From Fimbriimonadaceae bacterium (lineage in GTDB: Bacteria; Armatimonadota; Fimbriimonadia; Fimbriimonadales; Fimbriimonadaceae): a DNA stretch of 64,000 nt. Positions 1 through 8,824 of the stretch are shown piece after piece (the stretch's first letter is position 1; every line of letters starts with the position of its first letter). Both the position numbers and the translations under genes were made by a program. Under the pieces are notes generated by a model. The model did no database searches. It saw only the letters and a program-made list of their open reading frames with translations, and was not told where the DNA came from. The stretch is taken from NCBI GenBank assembly GCA_022843485.1, contig JALHNM010000005.1, forward strand, positions 62,001-126,000, read 5' to 3'.

Positions 1-166
1 GGTCGGTCGGACCACTGCCCGGGAGGAGCAGGACGGCGGGGACAGGCTTGGCCGCGGCTTCCGGGCGGAGCAGAGTGCCCTTGAGTTCGATCCCGCCCGC
101 ACCGGCGAAGGTGATTTCGGTCGAAGTGGCCTGGGCGACGGCGAGCACGAGGGAGAGGAAGGGCAT
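1..166 (-). CDS. Secreted alpha/beta hydrolase, N-terminal fragment
   Basis: Only the first 55 codons are inside the window; the gene runs off the left edge. The ATG at 166 lies 15 bases after the stop of the upstream oxidoreductase, so the two are probably co-transcribed. The product starts with a short hydrophobic signal-like stretch (MPFLSLVLAVAQA), then a strand pair ending in LKGTLLRPE and the segment PAVLLLPGSGPTD. That segment is the usual first core strand plus oxyanion loop of S33/dienelactone-hydrolase-type serine hydrolases. The nucleophile and His lie outside the window, so substrate is unknown. Confidence 0.7.
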   Translation of the reverse strand, partial: MPFLSLVLAVAQATSTEITFAGAGGIELKGTLLRPEAAAKPVPAVLLLPGSGPTD

Positions 167-180
167 GGCGTTGCTTGCTG

Positions 181-1251
181 TTAGACGGTGAGGTCGATCG
201 GCTCCTCGACACCCGTCACGCTGGACTTGTAGAGGGCGTCGAACACGGCGTTGAGCACGAGGCCCTGTTCCCCGGGGACGGGCGAGGGGTCGCCGTTCCG
301 GATGGCGCGGACGAAGGCCTGAACCTCGGCGATGTGGGCACTCTCGACGCGGGGGACGTTGCGCGGGCGGAGGTCGAACAGTTGCCGGTCCACCTCTGTG
401 TAGACTTCGACCGGGTCGTCGCCCCACCCCTTGACGACCGCCCCAGACTTGGTGCCGAACAGCTGAGTCTGGAAGAGGTCGTCCTTGAGGTTGGCCATGA
501 AGCTGCTTTCGAGGACCACGACGGCACCGGTCTCGAAGCGGATGAAGCCGACGGCCATGTCCTCGACGGTGAACTTGGCGCGGTCGTAGTCGCCCATGCC
601 GTTCCAGAGGTCCGGGTTCCGGCCGAGCTTGTCCCACGTCTTTCCGCTGGCGCTGACCGGCGTCGGGTGGCCCATCAGGAACAGCGTGAGGTCGAGGATG
701 TGGACGCCGATGTCGATGAGCGGTCCGCCGCCTTGTTGCTCCTTGTCGATGAAGACGCCCCACCCAGGGACTCCCCGGCGCCGCAGGGCCTGGGCACGGG
801 CATAGAGGACCTCGCCCATGTGCCCGGCGTCGATGTAGTCGCGCGCGAACCGGGCGGGCCCGCCGAAGCGCATCTGGAGGGCCACCTGCAGGATCTTGCC
901 GCTCGCACGGGCGGCGCGGCACATTGCCCGAGCCTCGTCGCCGTCCATCGCGAGGGGCTTCTCGCAGAGCACGTGCTTGCCGGCGTTCAGGGCGTCCACC
1001 GTCGGTTTCAGGTGGTGCTTGTTGGGGGTGGTCACGCTCACGGCGTCGAGCGTGGGATCGGCCAGGAGGTCCCGGTAGTCGGCGGTGACCTTCGGGATGT
1101 CGTGGGTCTTGGCGACATCTTGGGCGAGGTCCAGGTTCGTATCGCAGGCCCAGACGATCTCGCACTCGTCGGGGAGGGACTGGTAGCCGGGGATGTGGCA
1201 CCCGCGGGCGATGCCCCCTGTCCCTATGAGGCCGACTTTCAGCTTCCGCAC
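181..1251 (-). CDS. Gfo/Idh/MocA family oxidoreductase
   Basis: 356 residues, the normal length for this NAD(P)-dependent sugar/inositol dehydrogenase-like family. The Rossmann motif GLIGTGGIA is at residues 8-16 and the family signature EKPL at 97-100 supplies the active-site Lys. The C-terminal half is the alpha/beta substrate domain, with GVHILDLTLFLMG carrying the conserved His/Asp face. No signal peptide is seen, so it should be cytoplasmic. It lies 39 bases downstream of a second member of the family and just upstream of a hydrolase, suggesting a small carbohydrate-modification operon. The substrate cannot be read from sequence. Confidence 0.93.
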   Translation of the reverse strand: MRKLKVGLIGTGGIARGCHIPGYQSLPDECEIVWACDTNLDLAQDVAKTHDIPKVTADYRDLLADPTLDAVSVTTPNKHHLKPTVDALNAGKHVLCEKPLAMDGDEARAMCRAARASGKILQVALQMRFGGPARFARDYIDAGHMGEVLYARAQALRRRGVPGWGVFIDKEQQGGGPLIDIGVHILDLTLFLMGHPTPVSASGKTWDKLGRNPDLWNGMGDYDRAKFTVEDMAVGFIRFETGAVVVLESSFMANLKDDLFQTQLFGTKSGAVVKGWGDDPVEVYTEVDRQLFDLRPRNVPRVESAHIAEVQAFVRAIRNGDPSPVPGEQGLVLNAVFDALYKSSVTGVEEPIDLTV

Positions 1252-1290
1252 GGGAGAGGAGGCTACCCGTCCCGCACCCCGTCGCGAGGG

Positions 1291-2274
1291 CTACGGGGCT
1301 TCGACGGGGGTGGGCGCGCCGTCGTTGCGGGCACTTTCGAGGGCGGCAAGGCTCACGGCCACCGCCCAGGCCCCTTCTTCGGCCGTGACGGGGGGCTGGC
1401 CGGAATCGACGGCCTCGACGAACGCCTGGAGCTGCCGGTAGTACGGGTCGTCAGTCGGGGCGTAGGTGTTCTCTGTCCTGGTGCCGCCGTCCGTGTGGAT
1501 CCGGAGGGTCGGGTTGTCACGGCTGTCGAGCTCGATCAAGCCCTCGCTCCCAGCGGCGTCAATGGTCGTCCGGAACCCGCTTGGGTCGAGCCAGGTCGAC
1601 TCGACGTGGGCGACGCAGCCGCCCTCGTAAGACACCGTGGTCAGGGCATAGTCTCCGACGAACTCGGCCCCCGCGATCTGTGAGCCCTGACGCACCGAGC
1701 GGGACACGACCGTGAGCGGCCGCCCGAGGGTCCAGTTCAGCCAGTCGAAGTCGTGGACGGCGAGGTCGAGGAGCACCCCGCCCGACCGGGCGAAGTCTTG
1801 GAACCAGCCGCCGGTGCCGGTCGGGGCCTTTCCGCCGCGGCGGAGCCGGACCGAGGCGGGGCGCCCGATCGCCCCGGCCTCGATGCGGTCGTGGGCGGCA
1901 CGGTGCTCCGGGAACCAGCGTACGACGTGGGCGGGTACGAGCAGGGCCCCCGAAGCCCGAGCGGCGGCCATGAGCGACCGGCACTCGTCGAGCGTCGGGC
2001 AGAGCGGCTTCTCGACGAGAGTCGGCTTACCGGCCTGCAGGGCGGCGAGGGCCGCGCCGTGGTGGAGGTCCGTGGGGAGGCACACGTCGATGGCGCTGCA
2101 ACGGGCGAACAGGTCGTCTAGAGTCGCAGCGGTCTGGGCACCGTGACGGTCGGCGAAGGCCCGGCTCCGGTCGGGGTCCACGTCGAACGCGACGGTCTCG
2201 ACCCCCGCCATTTGGGCGTACTTCGAGGCATGGACGTTCCCCATGCCTCCGCAGCCGACGATCCCTACCCGCAT
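1291..2274 (-). CDS. Gfo/Idh/MocA family oxidoreductase
   Basis: 327 residues. N-terminal dinucleotide-binding motif GIVGCGGMG (residues 4-12), EKPL signature at 88-91, and LDLAVHDFDWLNW in the C-terminal domain with the conserved His-Asp pair. It is the promoter-proximal gene of a minus-strand trio (two oxidoreductases then a hydrolase). It is only distantly similar to its neighbour, so the pair more likely performs consecutive steps than reflects a recent duplication. Product cytoplasmic; substrate probably a sugar or cyclitol by family. Confidence 0.93.
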   Translation of the reverse strand: MRVGIVGCGGMGNVHASKYAQMAGVETVAFDVDPDRSRAFADRHGAQTAATLDDLFARCSAIDVCLPTDLHHGAALAALQAGKPTLVEKPLCPTLDECRSLMAAARASGALLVPAHVVRWFPEHRAAHDRIEAGAIGRPASVRLRRGGKAPTGTGGWFQDFARSGGVLLDLAVHDFDWLNWTLGRPLTVVSRSVRQGSQIAGAEFVGDYALTTVSYEGGCVAHVESTWLDPSGFRTTIDAAGSEGLIELDSRDNPTLRIHTDGGTRTENTYAPTDDPYYRQLQAFVEAVDSGQPPVTAEEGAWAVAVSLAALESARNDGAPTPVEAP

Positions 2275-2434
2275 ACGGGGAGTCTACGCGATCTCGTCGG
2301 CGGTGAGTCGTGGCGGGGGGGACGTGCGGAGCAGGAGCTCCGCGGACCGGGGCGGAACCGGAGTTCCGCCCCTCGGAGGATTTCTGGGCCCGGGACGGGA
2401 ACTGGAACGGGAGGGTGACGACGTAGACATCGGG

Positions 2435-3070
2435 GTGGCCATCCCTACCGTGTCCAGCATCGGAGCCGGTGCTCTGCTGACGTTCCTCGCCGCCGGTGCT
2501 TCGGTCGTGGCGCCCCGGACATTCGATATGCGCGACCCTAAGGGAGTCAGCGGGCTTTCGCTCCGGATCGACTCGGCCCTTGAGCCCGTACACGGGAGCG
2601 CCGTTGGGGTCTCGGGGAGCGTCGTGTTCGACCCCGAGAAGCCGGAGCTTTCGAAAGGCACCGTCTCGATCGCCGCCAAGGAAGTGCGGCTCGGGAGCCA
2701 AGGCCTGACCGAGGCGATGCACGAGGACTGGTGCCTCGACGTGGCGAAGCACCCCTCGATCGACTTCACCGTGAAGCGGGTGTACGACGTAAAGGCCGAC
2801 GGGCCCGGCCGCTGGACGGTCAAGGTGGACGGAGACTTCAAGCTCAAGGACGTCACGAAGCCGCTCACGGTGACGGCCACCGTCACGCACCTCAAGGACA
2901 GCATCAAGGCCCGCGGGGGGATGGAAGGCAAGGACGGGGATCTGCTCCAAATCCGGTCGCGGTTCTCGTTCAACCGGCTCGACTTCGGCGTGGCCCCGGA
3001 TCTGAATCCGAAGGTGATCGGCCCCGTCGTCGAGGTCGACCTGTCCTTCGTCGGGGTGAGCCCGAATTGA
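2435..3070 (+). CDS. Secreted YceI-like domain protein
   Basis: YceI proteins are periplasmic lipocalin-like barrels that bind isoprenoid-type lipids. Here a signal-like hydrophobic stretch (GAGALLTFLAAGASVVA) precedes the barrel, which shows the family pattern: FDMRDPKGVSGLSLRID at the start, a SGSVVFDPEKPELSKGTV repeat, the strand DFTVKRVYDV, then DGDFKLKDVTKPLTVTATV and the terminal FSFNRLDFGV. An open frame continues upstream to 2243 but lacks coding character. GTG at 2435 or 2450 leaves a normal signal peptide, so the start is approximate. The stop overlaps the TTG start of the next gene (TTGA), implying translational coupling. Confidence 0.82.
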   Translation: MAIPTVSSIGAGALLTFLAAGASVVAPRTFDMRDPKGVSGLSLRIDSALEPVHGSAVGVSGSVVFDPEKPELSKGTVSIAAKEVRLGSQGLTEAMHEDWCLDVAKHPSIDFTVKRVYDVKADGPGRWTVKVDGDFKLKDVTKPLTVTATVTHLKDSIKARGGMEGKDGDLLQIRSRFSFNRLDFGVAPDLNPKVIGPVVEVDLSFVGVSPN

Positions 3071-3609
3071 CCGGGCTTCTTCTTGCGGCGGTCCTGGCCC
3101 AGTCGGCCGGGGAGGCGGCTGTCGGCCTGGCCAAGGGCGCGTTCGCGTCCCCGTTCGAGCCGATGCACGTGACCGGGCCGTACGCAGGAACCCGCATGTG
3201 CCCCGTCTGTGAGTGGGCACAGTCGCCGATGGCAATGGTGTGGGTCAACGGTGCCCCTGAGGCCGACGTCCGGGCGGTGGTCCAAGGGATCCAAGCGGGC
3301 GTCGCCGAGGCGGGATCGGCGGGCGTCAAGGCCTTCCTGATCGACGCCAACGTGGCCGGGGCGGACGACGCGGCCAAGTCTCGGCTCGCGGGCTGGGCGG
3401 AGGCATGGGCAACCCCGGACGTGTTCCTGATGTACCGTCCGGCCACCTTGAAGACGGCGCTCAAGAACTACCGCCTCGACGCGACGGACTCCTGGAAGCT
3501 CGTCGTCATCACAGTGAACAAGCGCCGAGTCGTACAGTCCTGGCCCGCCGCGACTGCGGCCGACGCCGCCGCGGTACGCCAAGCGGTGGCTGGGCTCGTC
3601 AAGAAGTGA
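3067..3609 (+). CDS. Secreted thioredoxin-like protein with CPVC motif
   Basis: 180 residues from a TTG start overlapping the preceding stop; the longer frame upstream is a shadow of the YceI gene. The signal peptide (LLLAAVLAQSAG) is followed by FEPMHVTGPYAGTRMCPVC. A CPVC cysteine pair in this setting and the later beta-alpha-beta pattern (AFLIDANVAG, VFLMYRPATL, LVVITVNKRRVV) suggest a thioredoxin-like fold in the periplasm. I recall similar short proteins in Planctomycetes and Armatimonadota but not a characterised function. Coupling to a YceI protein hints at a shared periplasmic role. The fold assignment is inference. Confidence 0.75.
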   Translation: MTGLLLAAVLAQSAGEAAVGLAKGAFASPFEPMHVTGPYAGTRMCPVCEWAQSPMAMVWVNGAPEADVRAVVQGIQAGVAEAGSAGVKAFLIDANVAGADDAAKSRLAGWAEAWATPDVFLMYRPATLKTALKNYRLDATDSWKLVVITVNKRRVVQSWPAATAADAAAVRQAVAGLVKK

Positions 3610-4713
3610 TCACCCTGCTAGGGCGGCGGCGAGGGCGGCCACGATGCGGGCGTTCTCGGCCTCGCCCTTGACGGCCGTGCGGACGTAGCGACCCTGGAAC
3701 CGGGGACTGAGGGAGTCGCAGTCGCGGAGGAACACGCCTGTCGTGGCGGTCGCGGCGCACACGGATGCCGCTAGGGGCCGGACGAGCTCGAAGAGCAGGA
3801 AGTTCGCGACTGAGTCGAAGACCCGGGTCACGCCGGGAAGGGCGGCGAGGGCCTCTGCCATCGACCCCCGAAGGACGGCCGTCTCCTCGGCGCGGGCCGC
3901 GTAGTAGCCGGGGTCGCGCAGGGCCTCGACTGCGGCGACCTGAGCGAGCAGCCCTACGGACCATGGCGGACTCATGGGGGCCAGGTCGGCTACGAACTGG
4001 GGCGAGGTCGCGAGGTAGCCCGCCCGGAGCCCGCTCAGCGCGTAGAACTTGGAGAGGCTCTTCGCGACGGTCAACCGAGGGTCGGTGCCGACGAGGGGTT
4101 CGGCCGATGGGGTGCCCGGTGCGAAGTCGATGTACGTCTCGTCGATCCAGACGCGGGTCTCGCTGGGGAGCCCGGACAGGAGCCCCTCTACCAAGGCCCG
4201 ATCGACGTGGACGCCGGTCGGACTGTTCGGGTTGACGAGCACGACGAGCCGGCACCCCTTGGCCGCCCGCAAGAGGGCCTCGAGCCGAGGGCGGAAGCCG
4301 TCGTCGGGGTCGAGTTCGCACCGCACGGTCTCGACGCCGAGCACGTGCTCGAAAATGTGGCTGTACTCGCCGTACATCGGGTCGAGGACGCACACTCGGT
4401 CGCCCGGTGCGACGAGTCGCGGGAAGGCGAGGTACATGAGGGAGGAGGTCCCCGCACCCAGGAGGACGCTGGAGGGGTCGAGCCCCCTGGCATCGGCGAT
4501 CGCCTGGACCAACCCTTCGCCGTGGGTCGGGGGGCTGGTCTTGACGAGCCAGGCGAGGTGGGCGCGAAGGGCTTCTAGTACGCCGGGGGCCGGGTCGTAC
4601 CAGGCGTCGAGCACGTCGGCGTTCACGACCTCGCCGCTCCGCTCCAGGGTCTGGAAGTCGGTACCGACGGCGTCGAAGAAGGCTCCACCGTGTACGGCTC
4701 GTACGGGGGACAT
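3610..4713 (-). CDS. HisC-like class I/II aminotransferase
   Basis: 367 residues from the ATG at 4713, eight bases after the trpA stop. The frame continues upstream to 4800 only by reading through trpA. PLP fold type I features: NPNSPTG at 161-167, DETY at 191-194, the Schiff-base Lys222 in SLSKFYALSGLRAGY, and a C-terminal RYVRTAV supplying the carboxylate-binding Arg. The pattern matches histidinol-phosphate/aromatic aminotransferases and the related CobD decarboxylases. Position after trpA favours an aromatic or histidinol-phosphate role, but substrate specificity is not decided by these motifs. Confidence 0.88.
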   Translation of the reverse strand: MSPVRAVHGGAFFDAVGTDFQTLERSGEVVNADVLDAWYDPAPGVLEALRAHLAWLVKTSPPTHGEGLVQAIADARGLDPSSVLLGAGTSSLMYLAFPRLVAPGDRVCVLDPMYGEYSHIFEHVLGVETVRCELDPDDGFRPRLEALLRAAKGCRLVVLVNPNSPTGVHVDRALVEGLLSGLPSETRVWIDETYIDFAPGTPSAEPLVGTDPRLTVAKSLSKFYALSGLRAGYLATSPQFVADLAPMSPPWSVGLLAQVAAVEALRDPGYYAARAEETAVLRGSMAEALAALPGVTRVFDSVANFLLFELVRPLAASVCAATATTGVFLRDCDSLSPRFQGRYVRTAVKGEAENARIVAALAAALAG

Positions 4714-4721
4714 GACTGGTT

Positions 4722-5516
4722 CTACGACCCCGGGCGGGTCGCGTCCTTGAGGGCCCGGATCGACTCGAGAAGCCCGGCCCGGCCGCGGCCCCCGTCCCAA
4801 TCACGGGCGAGCCGGTCGACGAGCCAGGACCCGACGACCGCTCCGTCGGCGAATCGGCACACGGCGCGGACGTCCTCGGGGGTACTGATGCCGAAGCCGA
4901 CGCAGACCGGGAGGTCGGTCCTGGCTCGAAGCCTAGCCACCAGCGCCTCCGCTTCGTCGCCTTGGCGGCTCGAAGCCCCGGTGACCCCCGTTCGCGAGAC
5001 CGCGTAGAGGAACCCGCGGCTCACGGCGCAGACGGCGTCCAAGCGGGCGTCCGTGCTCGTGGGTGCGGCGAGATAGACCGTGTCCAGACCCTCGGTCCGG
5101 GCGGCGACGGCCCATGCACCTCCCTCTTCGGGGATCATGTCGCAGACGATAGAGCCGCTGGCGCCCGCTGCTCGTGCCGCGGCGGCAAAACCAGGGAGCG
5201 TCATCCGCAGCATCGGGTTCGTGTATCCCATGAGCACGACAGGGACTCGGTCGAACCCGGCGAGTGCGTCAAGGACGCCCCGGGTCGTGACCCCTCGCTC
5301 CAGGGCGCGGTGGCTGCTCGCCTGGATCGTCGGTCCGTCGGCGATGGGGTCGCTGAACGGCAGACCGACCTCGATCAGGTCGGCGCCGCCCTCCGCCAGG
5401 GTGTCGAGGATGGCGGGCAGGTCCTCGAGCGCAGGGTCGCCGGCCGTCACGAAGAGCACGAGGGCCTTCTCCCCGCGGGCCCGAAGCGTTCCGAACGTGT
5501 CTGCGATCCTGCCCAT
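4722..5516 (-). CDS. trpA: Tryptophan synthase alpha subunit
   Basis: 264 residues, full length. It cleaves indole-3-glycerol phosphate to indole and glyceraldehyde-3-phosphate for the beta subunit. The catalytic residues are in the classical positions: Glu49 in LIEVGLPFSDP and Asp60 in IADGPTIQ. The phosphate-binding loops (GYTNPML; VGFGIS then GSWLVDRL) are present. trpB is not adjacent upstream; the neighbour at 5.67 kb is a divergent dsbD-like gene, so the trp genes are split. Probably co-transcribed with the downstream aminotransferase. Confidence 0.97.
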   Translation of the reverse strand: MGRIADTFGTLRARGEKALVLFVTAGDPALEDLPAILDTLAEGGADLIEVGLPFSDPIADGPTIQASSHRALERGVTTRGVLDALAGFDRVPVVLMGYTNPMLRMTLPGFAAAARAAGASGSIVCDMIPEEGGAWAVAARTEGLDTVYLAAPTSTDARLDAVCAVSRGFLYAVSRTGVTGASSRQGDEAEALVARLRARTDLPVCVGFGISTPEDVRAVCRFADGAVVGSWLVDRLARDWDGGRGRAGLLESIRALKDATRPGS

Positions 5517-5668
5517 CGACTTCCCCGCTATCTAACCCTCTCCCTCGGCCCGCCCCTCGCCGGGCCTGGGCCGGGACGCCGCTTGAGCTGGCCCTCGGGG
5601 GGGCCACCGGAACCGCGGGAGCACTGCAAGGGTTGGGGGCAGTAGTACACTCGTACCGGGTTCACCGC

Positions 5669-7819
5669 ATGATGCACCGCGCCGCAACGACGTTCGTCCT
5701 CCTCCTGCTCGCCCTCGCGGGGTGGGCGCAGAACACGCCGCCTACGATCTCGTTCGCGCTGGACAAGGCCTCCGGCCGACCGGGCGAGGTCGTACGGGGC
5801 GTGGTCACGGTCACCTTCGCCGAGGGCCTGCACGCCTACCAGAACCCCCCGAGCGAGGACTATATGATCCCGCTGGAGGTCAAGGCGGACGAGGGGACCA
5901 CGTTGGTCAAGGTCGAGTACCCGGCGGGGGTCGGTAAGGCGGTCGGCGGGAGCGACGTCCCGGTGCTCGTCTACTCCGGTGAGACGCGGGTGCCGGTGCA
6001 GATCAAGCTGGGCGCGAAGCCAGGCCCCCAGACCGTCGCGCTGAAGGTGCGTTACCAGCAGTGCGACGCGACGAGCTGCTTCGCGCCGAAGACGGAGCGG
6101 GTCGAGGCCAAGGTGACGGTTTCGGGTGGGACTGCGGCCGCGGCTGGGGGCTTGATCCAGGAGTTGAAGGCGGATCGGACGGAAGTCGCGCCGGGGACCC
6201 GGGTCACCCTGACCTTTCGGTTCAAGGAGGGCGCCCGGGCCAGGATTCAGGTGCTCAGCAAGGTCGCGGGCGAATCTACGGTCTTTTCCTTGCAGAGCGG
6301 GACGACCCAGATCAAGGTCGAACACGACTCGGTCGTGCGGCTCACGGTGACCGGGAAGGACGGCAAATCGGAGACCCGCGAGATTCGGATCAAGGTCAAG
6401 CGGCCGCAAGCGGAGGAGACCCCCGCTTCTGGAGTGACGACGCCTCCCGACACCCCGGTCTCGAGCGAAGTCCCGTCCCAACCGGTCGGCTCGGCCGACG
6501 CACCGGCCCCCGCGGCCGGTCAGGAGGCGGCGGCACCGACCGAGACCGGGCTCGCGGGCTGGCTCCAGACGAACTTTCGCGCCGGAAACTGGCTGTTCAT
6601 CGTGCTCGGGTCTGTCCTCGTCGGGCTGGCGCTCACGTTGACGCCCTGCGTCTACCCGATGATCCCGATCACGGTGTCCTACTTCAGCAACCAGACCGCC
6701 CAGAACCGGGCGGGCAAGCTCGGCCTCGGGGCGATGTACATGCTCGGGATCGCGATCACCTACGGGATCGTAGGGGCCATCTTCGCGTCGTTGGGTAAGG
6801 GGGTGGGGGCCCTGTTCACGTACCCGTGGTTCCTGTTCGCCCTGTCCGCACTCATGGTCGTGCTTGCGCTGTCGATGTTCGACGTGTACGAGATCGGGGT
6901 GCCGCAATTCATCGGGCGCCAGTTGAAGGGCCGGTCCGGTCCGGTCGGGGCGCTTGTGATGGGTTTGCTCATGGGCTTCGCGGCGGCGCCGTGTGCCGGG
7001 GCGCTGGTGAGCGCGGTCGCGATCGAGGTGGCGAACACCCAGTCGCTGCCGATCGGGATGCTCGTCTTCTCGGCGATCGGGCTGGGGCTCGGGTTGCCGT
7101 TCCTCGCGTTGGCCGCCGTTTCGACGGGGGCGAACAAGGTCTTGCCGAAGTCGGGCGGGTGGCTCAAGACGGTCAAGGCGGTCCTCGGTCTCGTGGTGAT
7201 GTGGCTTGCGGTGGACTACCTCTTCAAGGGCCTTGGGCTCCGGGCGGGCGAGGCCACGACGCTGGCTGCTTGGGCGGGGGCGTACGGGCTCGGGGCGGCC
7301 TACCTCTTGCTCGTCGACCGGTCCGAGCCAAGCCACTTCGTGGTCGGGGTCAAGGGAACAGCGGTCGCGGCGCTCGGGCTCCTCGCGGGGATGGCGCTCC
7401 AGGAGCGGTCGAACGTGCTCTTCCAGCAGGAGCTGGCGCGGAGCGGGGCGGGGGTGACGGCCCAGGTGCAGTGGGTCAAGTACACCGACGCCGCGTTCGA
7501 GGAGGCCAAGGCGAGCGGGAAACCGATCATGATCGACGCCACCGCGGACTGGTGCACGCTCTGTAAGGAGATCGACCGCAAGGTCTTCCAAACGCCCCGA
7601 GGGTTGACGGCCCTGCGCGACGTGGTGGCGCTGAAGATCGACCACAGTACGGGGGTCGATCAGGCCTACATCGATGCGACGACGAAGCGGTTCGGCATCG
7701 TCGGGCTGCCGCACATCATGTTCTTCCGGCCGGGCGGCGATCTCGTGGCGACCAAGAACGAGCTGGCCGACGTAGCCGAGCTCGAGGCCGTGCTGCGCCA
7801 GTCCGGGGCCTCGCTTTGA
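5669..7819 (+). CDS. dsbD: DsbD-like thiol:disulfide interchange protein
   Basis: About 716 residues; start is one of two adjacent ATGs (5669/5672) before the signal peptide TTFVLLLLALAGWAQ. Order: N-terminal DsbD-alpha-like domain (TISFALDKASGRPGEVVRG with the QQCDATSCF cysteine pair), a second Ig-like region, a Pro/Ala linker, a multi-helix membrane domain with redox cysteines in TLTPCVYPMIP and FAAAPCAGAL, and a C-terminal thioredoxin-like domain with DWCTLCKEID. This is the complete electron path from cytoplasmic thioredoxin to periplasmic substrates. The second Ig-like region makes it slightly longer than E. coli DsbD. Its stop overlaps the TTG start of kdsA. Confidence 0.93.
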   Translation: MMHRAATTFVLLLLALAGWAQNTPPTISFALDKASGRPGEVVRGVVTVTFAEGLHAYQNPPSEDYMIPLEVKADEGTTLVKVEYPAGVGKAVGGSDVPVLVYSGETRVPVQIKLGAKPGPQTVALKVRYQQCDATSCFAPKTERVEAKVTVSGGTAAAAGGLIQELKADRTEVAPGTRVTLTFRFKEGARARIQVLSKVAGESTVFSLQSGTTQIKVEHDSVVRLTVTGKDGKSETREIRIKVKRPQAEETPASGVTTPPDTPVSSEVPSQPVGSADAPAPAAGQEAAAPTETGLAGWLQTNFRAGNWLFIVLGSVLVGLALTLTPCVYPMIPITVSYFSNQTAQNRAGKLGLGAMYMLGIAITYGIVGAIFASLGKGVGALFTYPWFLFALSALMVVLALSMFDVYEIGVPQFIGRQLKGRSGPVGALVMGLLMGFAAAPCAGALVSAVAIEVANTQSLPIGMLVFSAIGLGLGLPFLALAAVSTGANKVLPKSGGWLKTVKAVLGLVVMWLAVDYLFKGLGLRAGEATTLAAWAGAYGLGAAYLLLVDRSEPSHFVVGVKGTAVAALGLLAGMALQERSNVLFQQELARSGAGVTAQVQWVKYTDAAFEEAKASGKPIMIDATADWCTLCKEIDRKVFQTPRGLTALRDVVALKIDHSTGVDQAYIDATTKRFGIVGLPHIMFFRPGGDLVATKNELADVAELEAVLRQSGASL

Positions 7820-8643
7820 CCGGGTTCTCGGTGGGGTCGGTGACGGTCGGAGGGCCGCGGCTCACGGTGATCGCGGGTCCGTGCCTGGCGGAGTCCTTGG
7901 CCCTCTGTGACCAGGTGGCGGACGTGATGGCCGGGGTCTGCGAGCGGCTCGGCTTCGGGTACGTGTTCAAGGCGAGTTACGACAAGGCGAACCGGACCTC
8001 GGGGGCGGCGCCGCGTGGGGCGGGACTCGACGAGGGGCTCGAGGTTCTACGGCGGGTGGGGGAGCGTACGGGTCTGCCGGTCACAACCGACGTCCACCTG
8101 CCCGACCAGGCCGAGGCCGTGGCCGGGGTGGCGGGGCTGCTGCAGGTGCCCGCGTTCCTGTGCCGCCAGACAGACCTGCTCCTGGCCTGCGCGGCGACCG
8201 GGCGGCCGGTGAACGTGAAGAAGGGGCAGTTCCTGGCGCCGTGGGACGCCCGGAACATCGTCGAGAAGCTGCGGGGGGCTGGGGCGCAAGGGGTGATGCT
8301 GACCGAGCGGGGGACGAGCTTCGGCTACAACGCGCTCGTCGTCGATATGCCCGGGCTCGAGACGATGCGGGGGTTCGGGTGCCCGGTCTGCTTCGACGCG
8401 ACCCACTCGGCTCAGCGGCCGGGCGGGGCCGGGACGGCGAGCGGCGGGGTGCGGGACTCGATTCCGGCCCTCACGCGGGCGGCGACGGCGGTGGGGATCG
8501 ACGCGTTGTTCTTGGAGGTCCACCCCGACCCGGTCCGGGCCTGGAGCGACGCCGCCACCCAGTGGCCCCTCGACCAAGCCGAAGCGCTGCTCCGGCAGGT
8601 CAAAGCGATCCACGAAGCCATCGGGGCCGCGTTGCCGACTTGA
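7816..8643 (+). CDS. kdsA: 3-deoxy-8-phosphooctulonate (Kdo-8-P) synthase
   Basis: 275 residues. It condenses phosphoenolpyruvate with arabinose-5-phosphate to Kdo-8-phosphate for lipopolysaccharide. Family motifs: IAGPCLAES, VFKASYDKANRTS, TDVHLPDQA, NVKKGQFLAPWD, FDATHSAQ and FLEVHPDP. The Cys in AGPC, the His of DATHS, the Glu of LEVHP and a downstream Asp fit the metal-dependent class (Aquifex type) rather than the metal-free E. coli type, which has Asn at the first position. Start TTG at 7816 overlaps the dsbD stop. An outer membrane with Kdo is implied. Confidence 0.95.
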   Translation: MTGFSVGSVTVGGPRLTVIAGPCLAESLALCDQVADVMAGVCERLGFGYVFKASYDKANRTSGAAPRGAGLDEGLEVLRRVGERTGLPVTTDVHLPDQAEAVAGVAGLLQVPAFLCRQTDLLLACAATGRPVNVKKGQFLAPWDARNIVEKLRGAGAQGVMLTERGTSFGYNALVVDMPGLETMRGFGCPVCFDATHSAQRPGGAGTASGGVRDSIPALTRAATAVGIDALFLEVHPDPVRAWSDAATQWPLDQAEALLRQVKAIHEAIGAALPT

Positions 8644-8729
8644 GGGCCGAGTGACGGTCTCGGGGGCGTGACGTCGCCCGTGCCCTTTGGCGCGACTGCC
8701 TGCGCCGGGCCGCATACCTCACCCCCCAA

Positions 8730-8760
8730 CCCCCCTCTCCTTCGCGGAAGGAGAGGGGGG
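8730..8760. terminator. Strong bidirectional terminator-like hairpin
   Basis: A perfect 14-bp stem (8730-8743 with 8747-8760) around a GCG loop lies between the convergent kdsA and DUF1905 genes. There is no U tract, but position and symmetry fit a shared terminator. Confidence 0.65.
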
Positions 8761-8770
8761 CTCCGGACCC

Positions 8771-8820
8771 CCTCCCTCGTTTCTATCGGGAGGCCTGTGC
8801 CCGGCGAAACAGAGGGAGGG
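8771..8820. terminator. Second hairpin between convergent genes
   Basis: 8771-8783 pairs with 8806-8820 with a single bulged A, directly abutting the stop of the minus-strand DUF1905 gene at 8825. It is likely that gene's terminator. Confidence 0.5.
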
Positions 8821-8824
8821 AGAC

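Noticed and set aside
175-1683. 502-residue open frame on the plus strand opposite the Gfo/Idh/MocA genes
   Set aside because: It lies antisense to two clear oxidoreductases and has an Asp/Val/Gly-rich composition typical of a shadow in high-GC DNA.
5528-7714. 728-residue open frame on the minus strand opposite dsbD
   Set aside because: Arg/His/Pro-rich antisense translation with no recognisable motif; the plus strand encodes a full DsbD.
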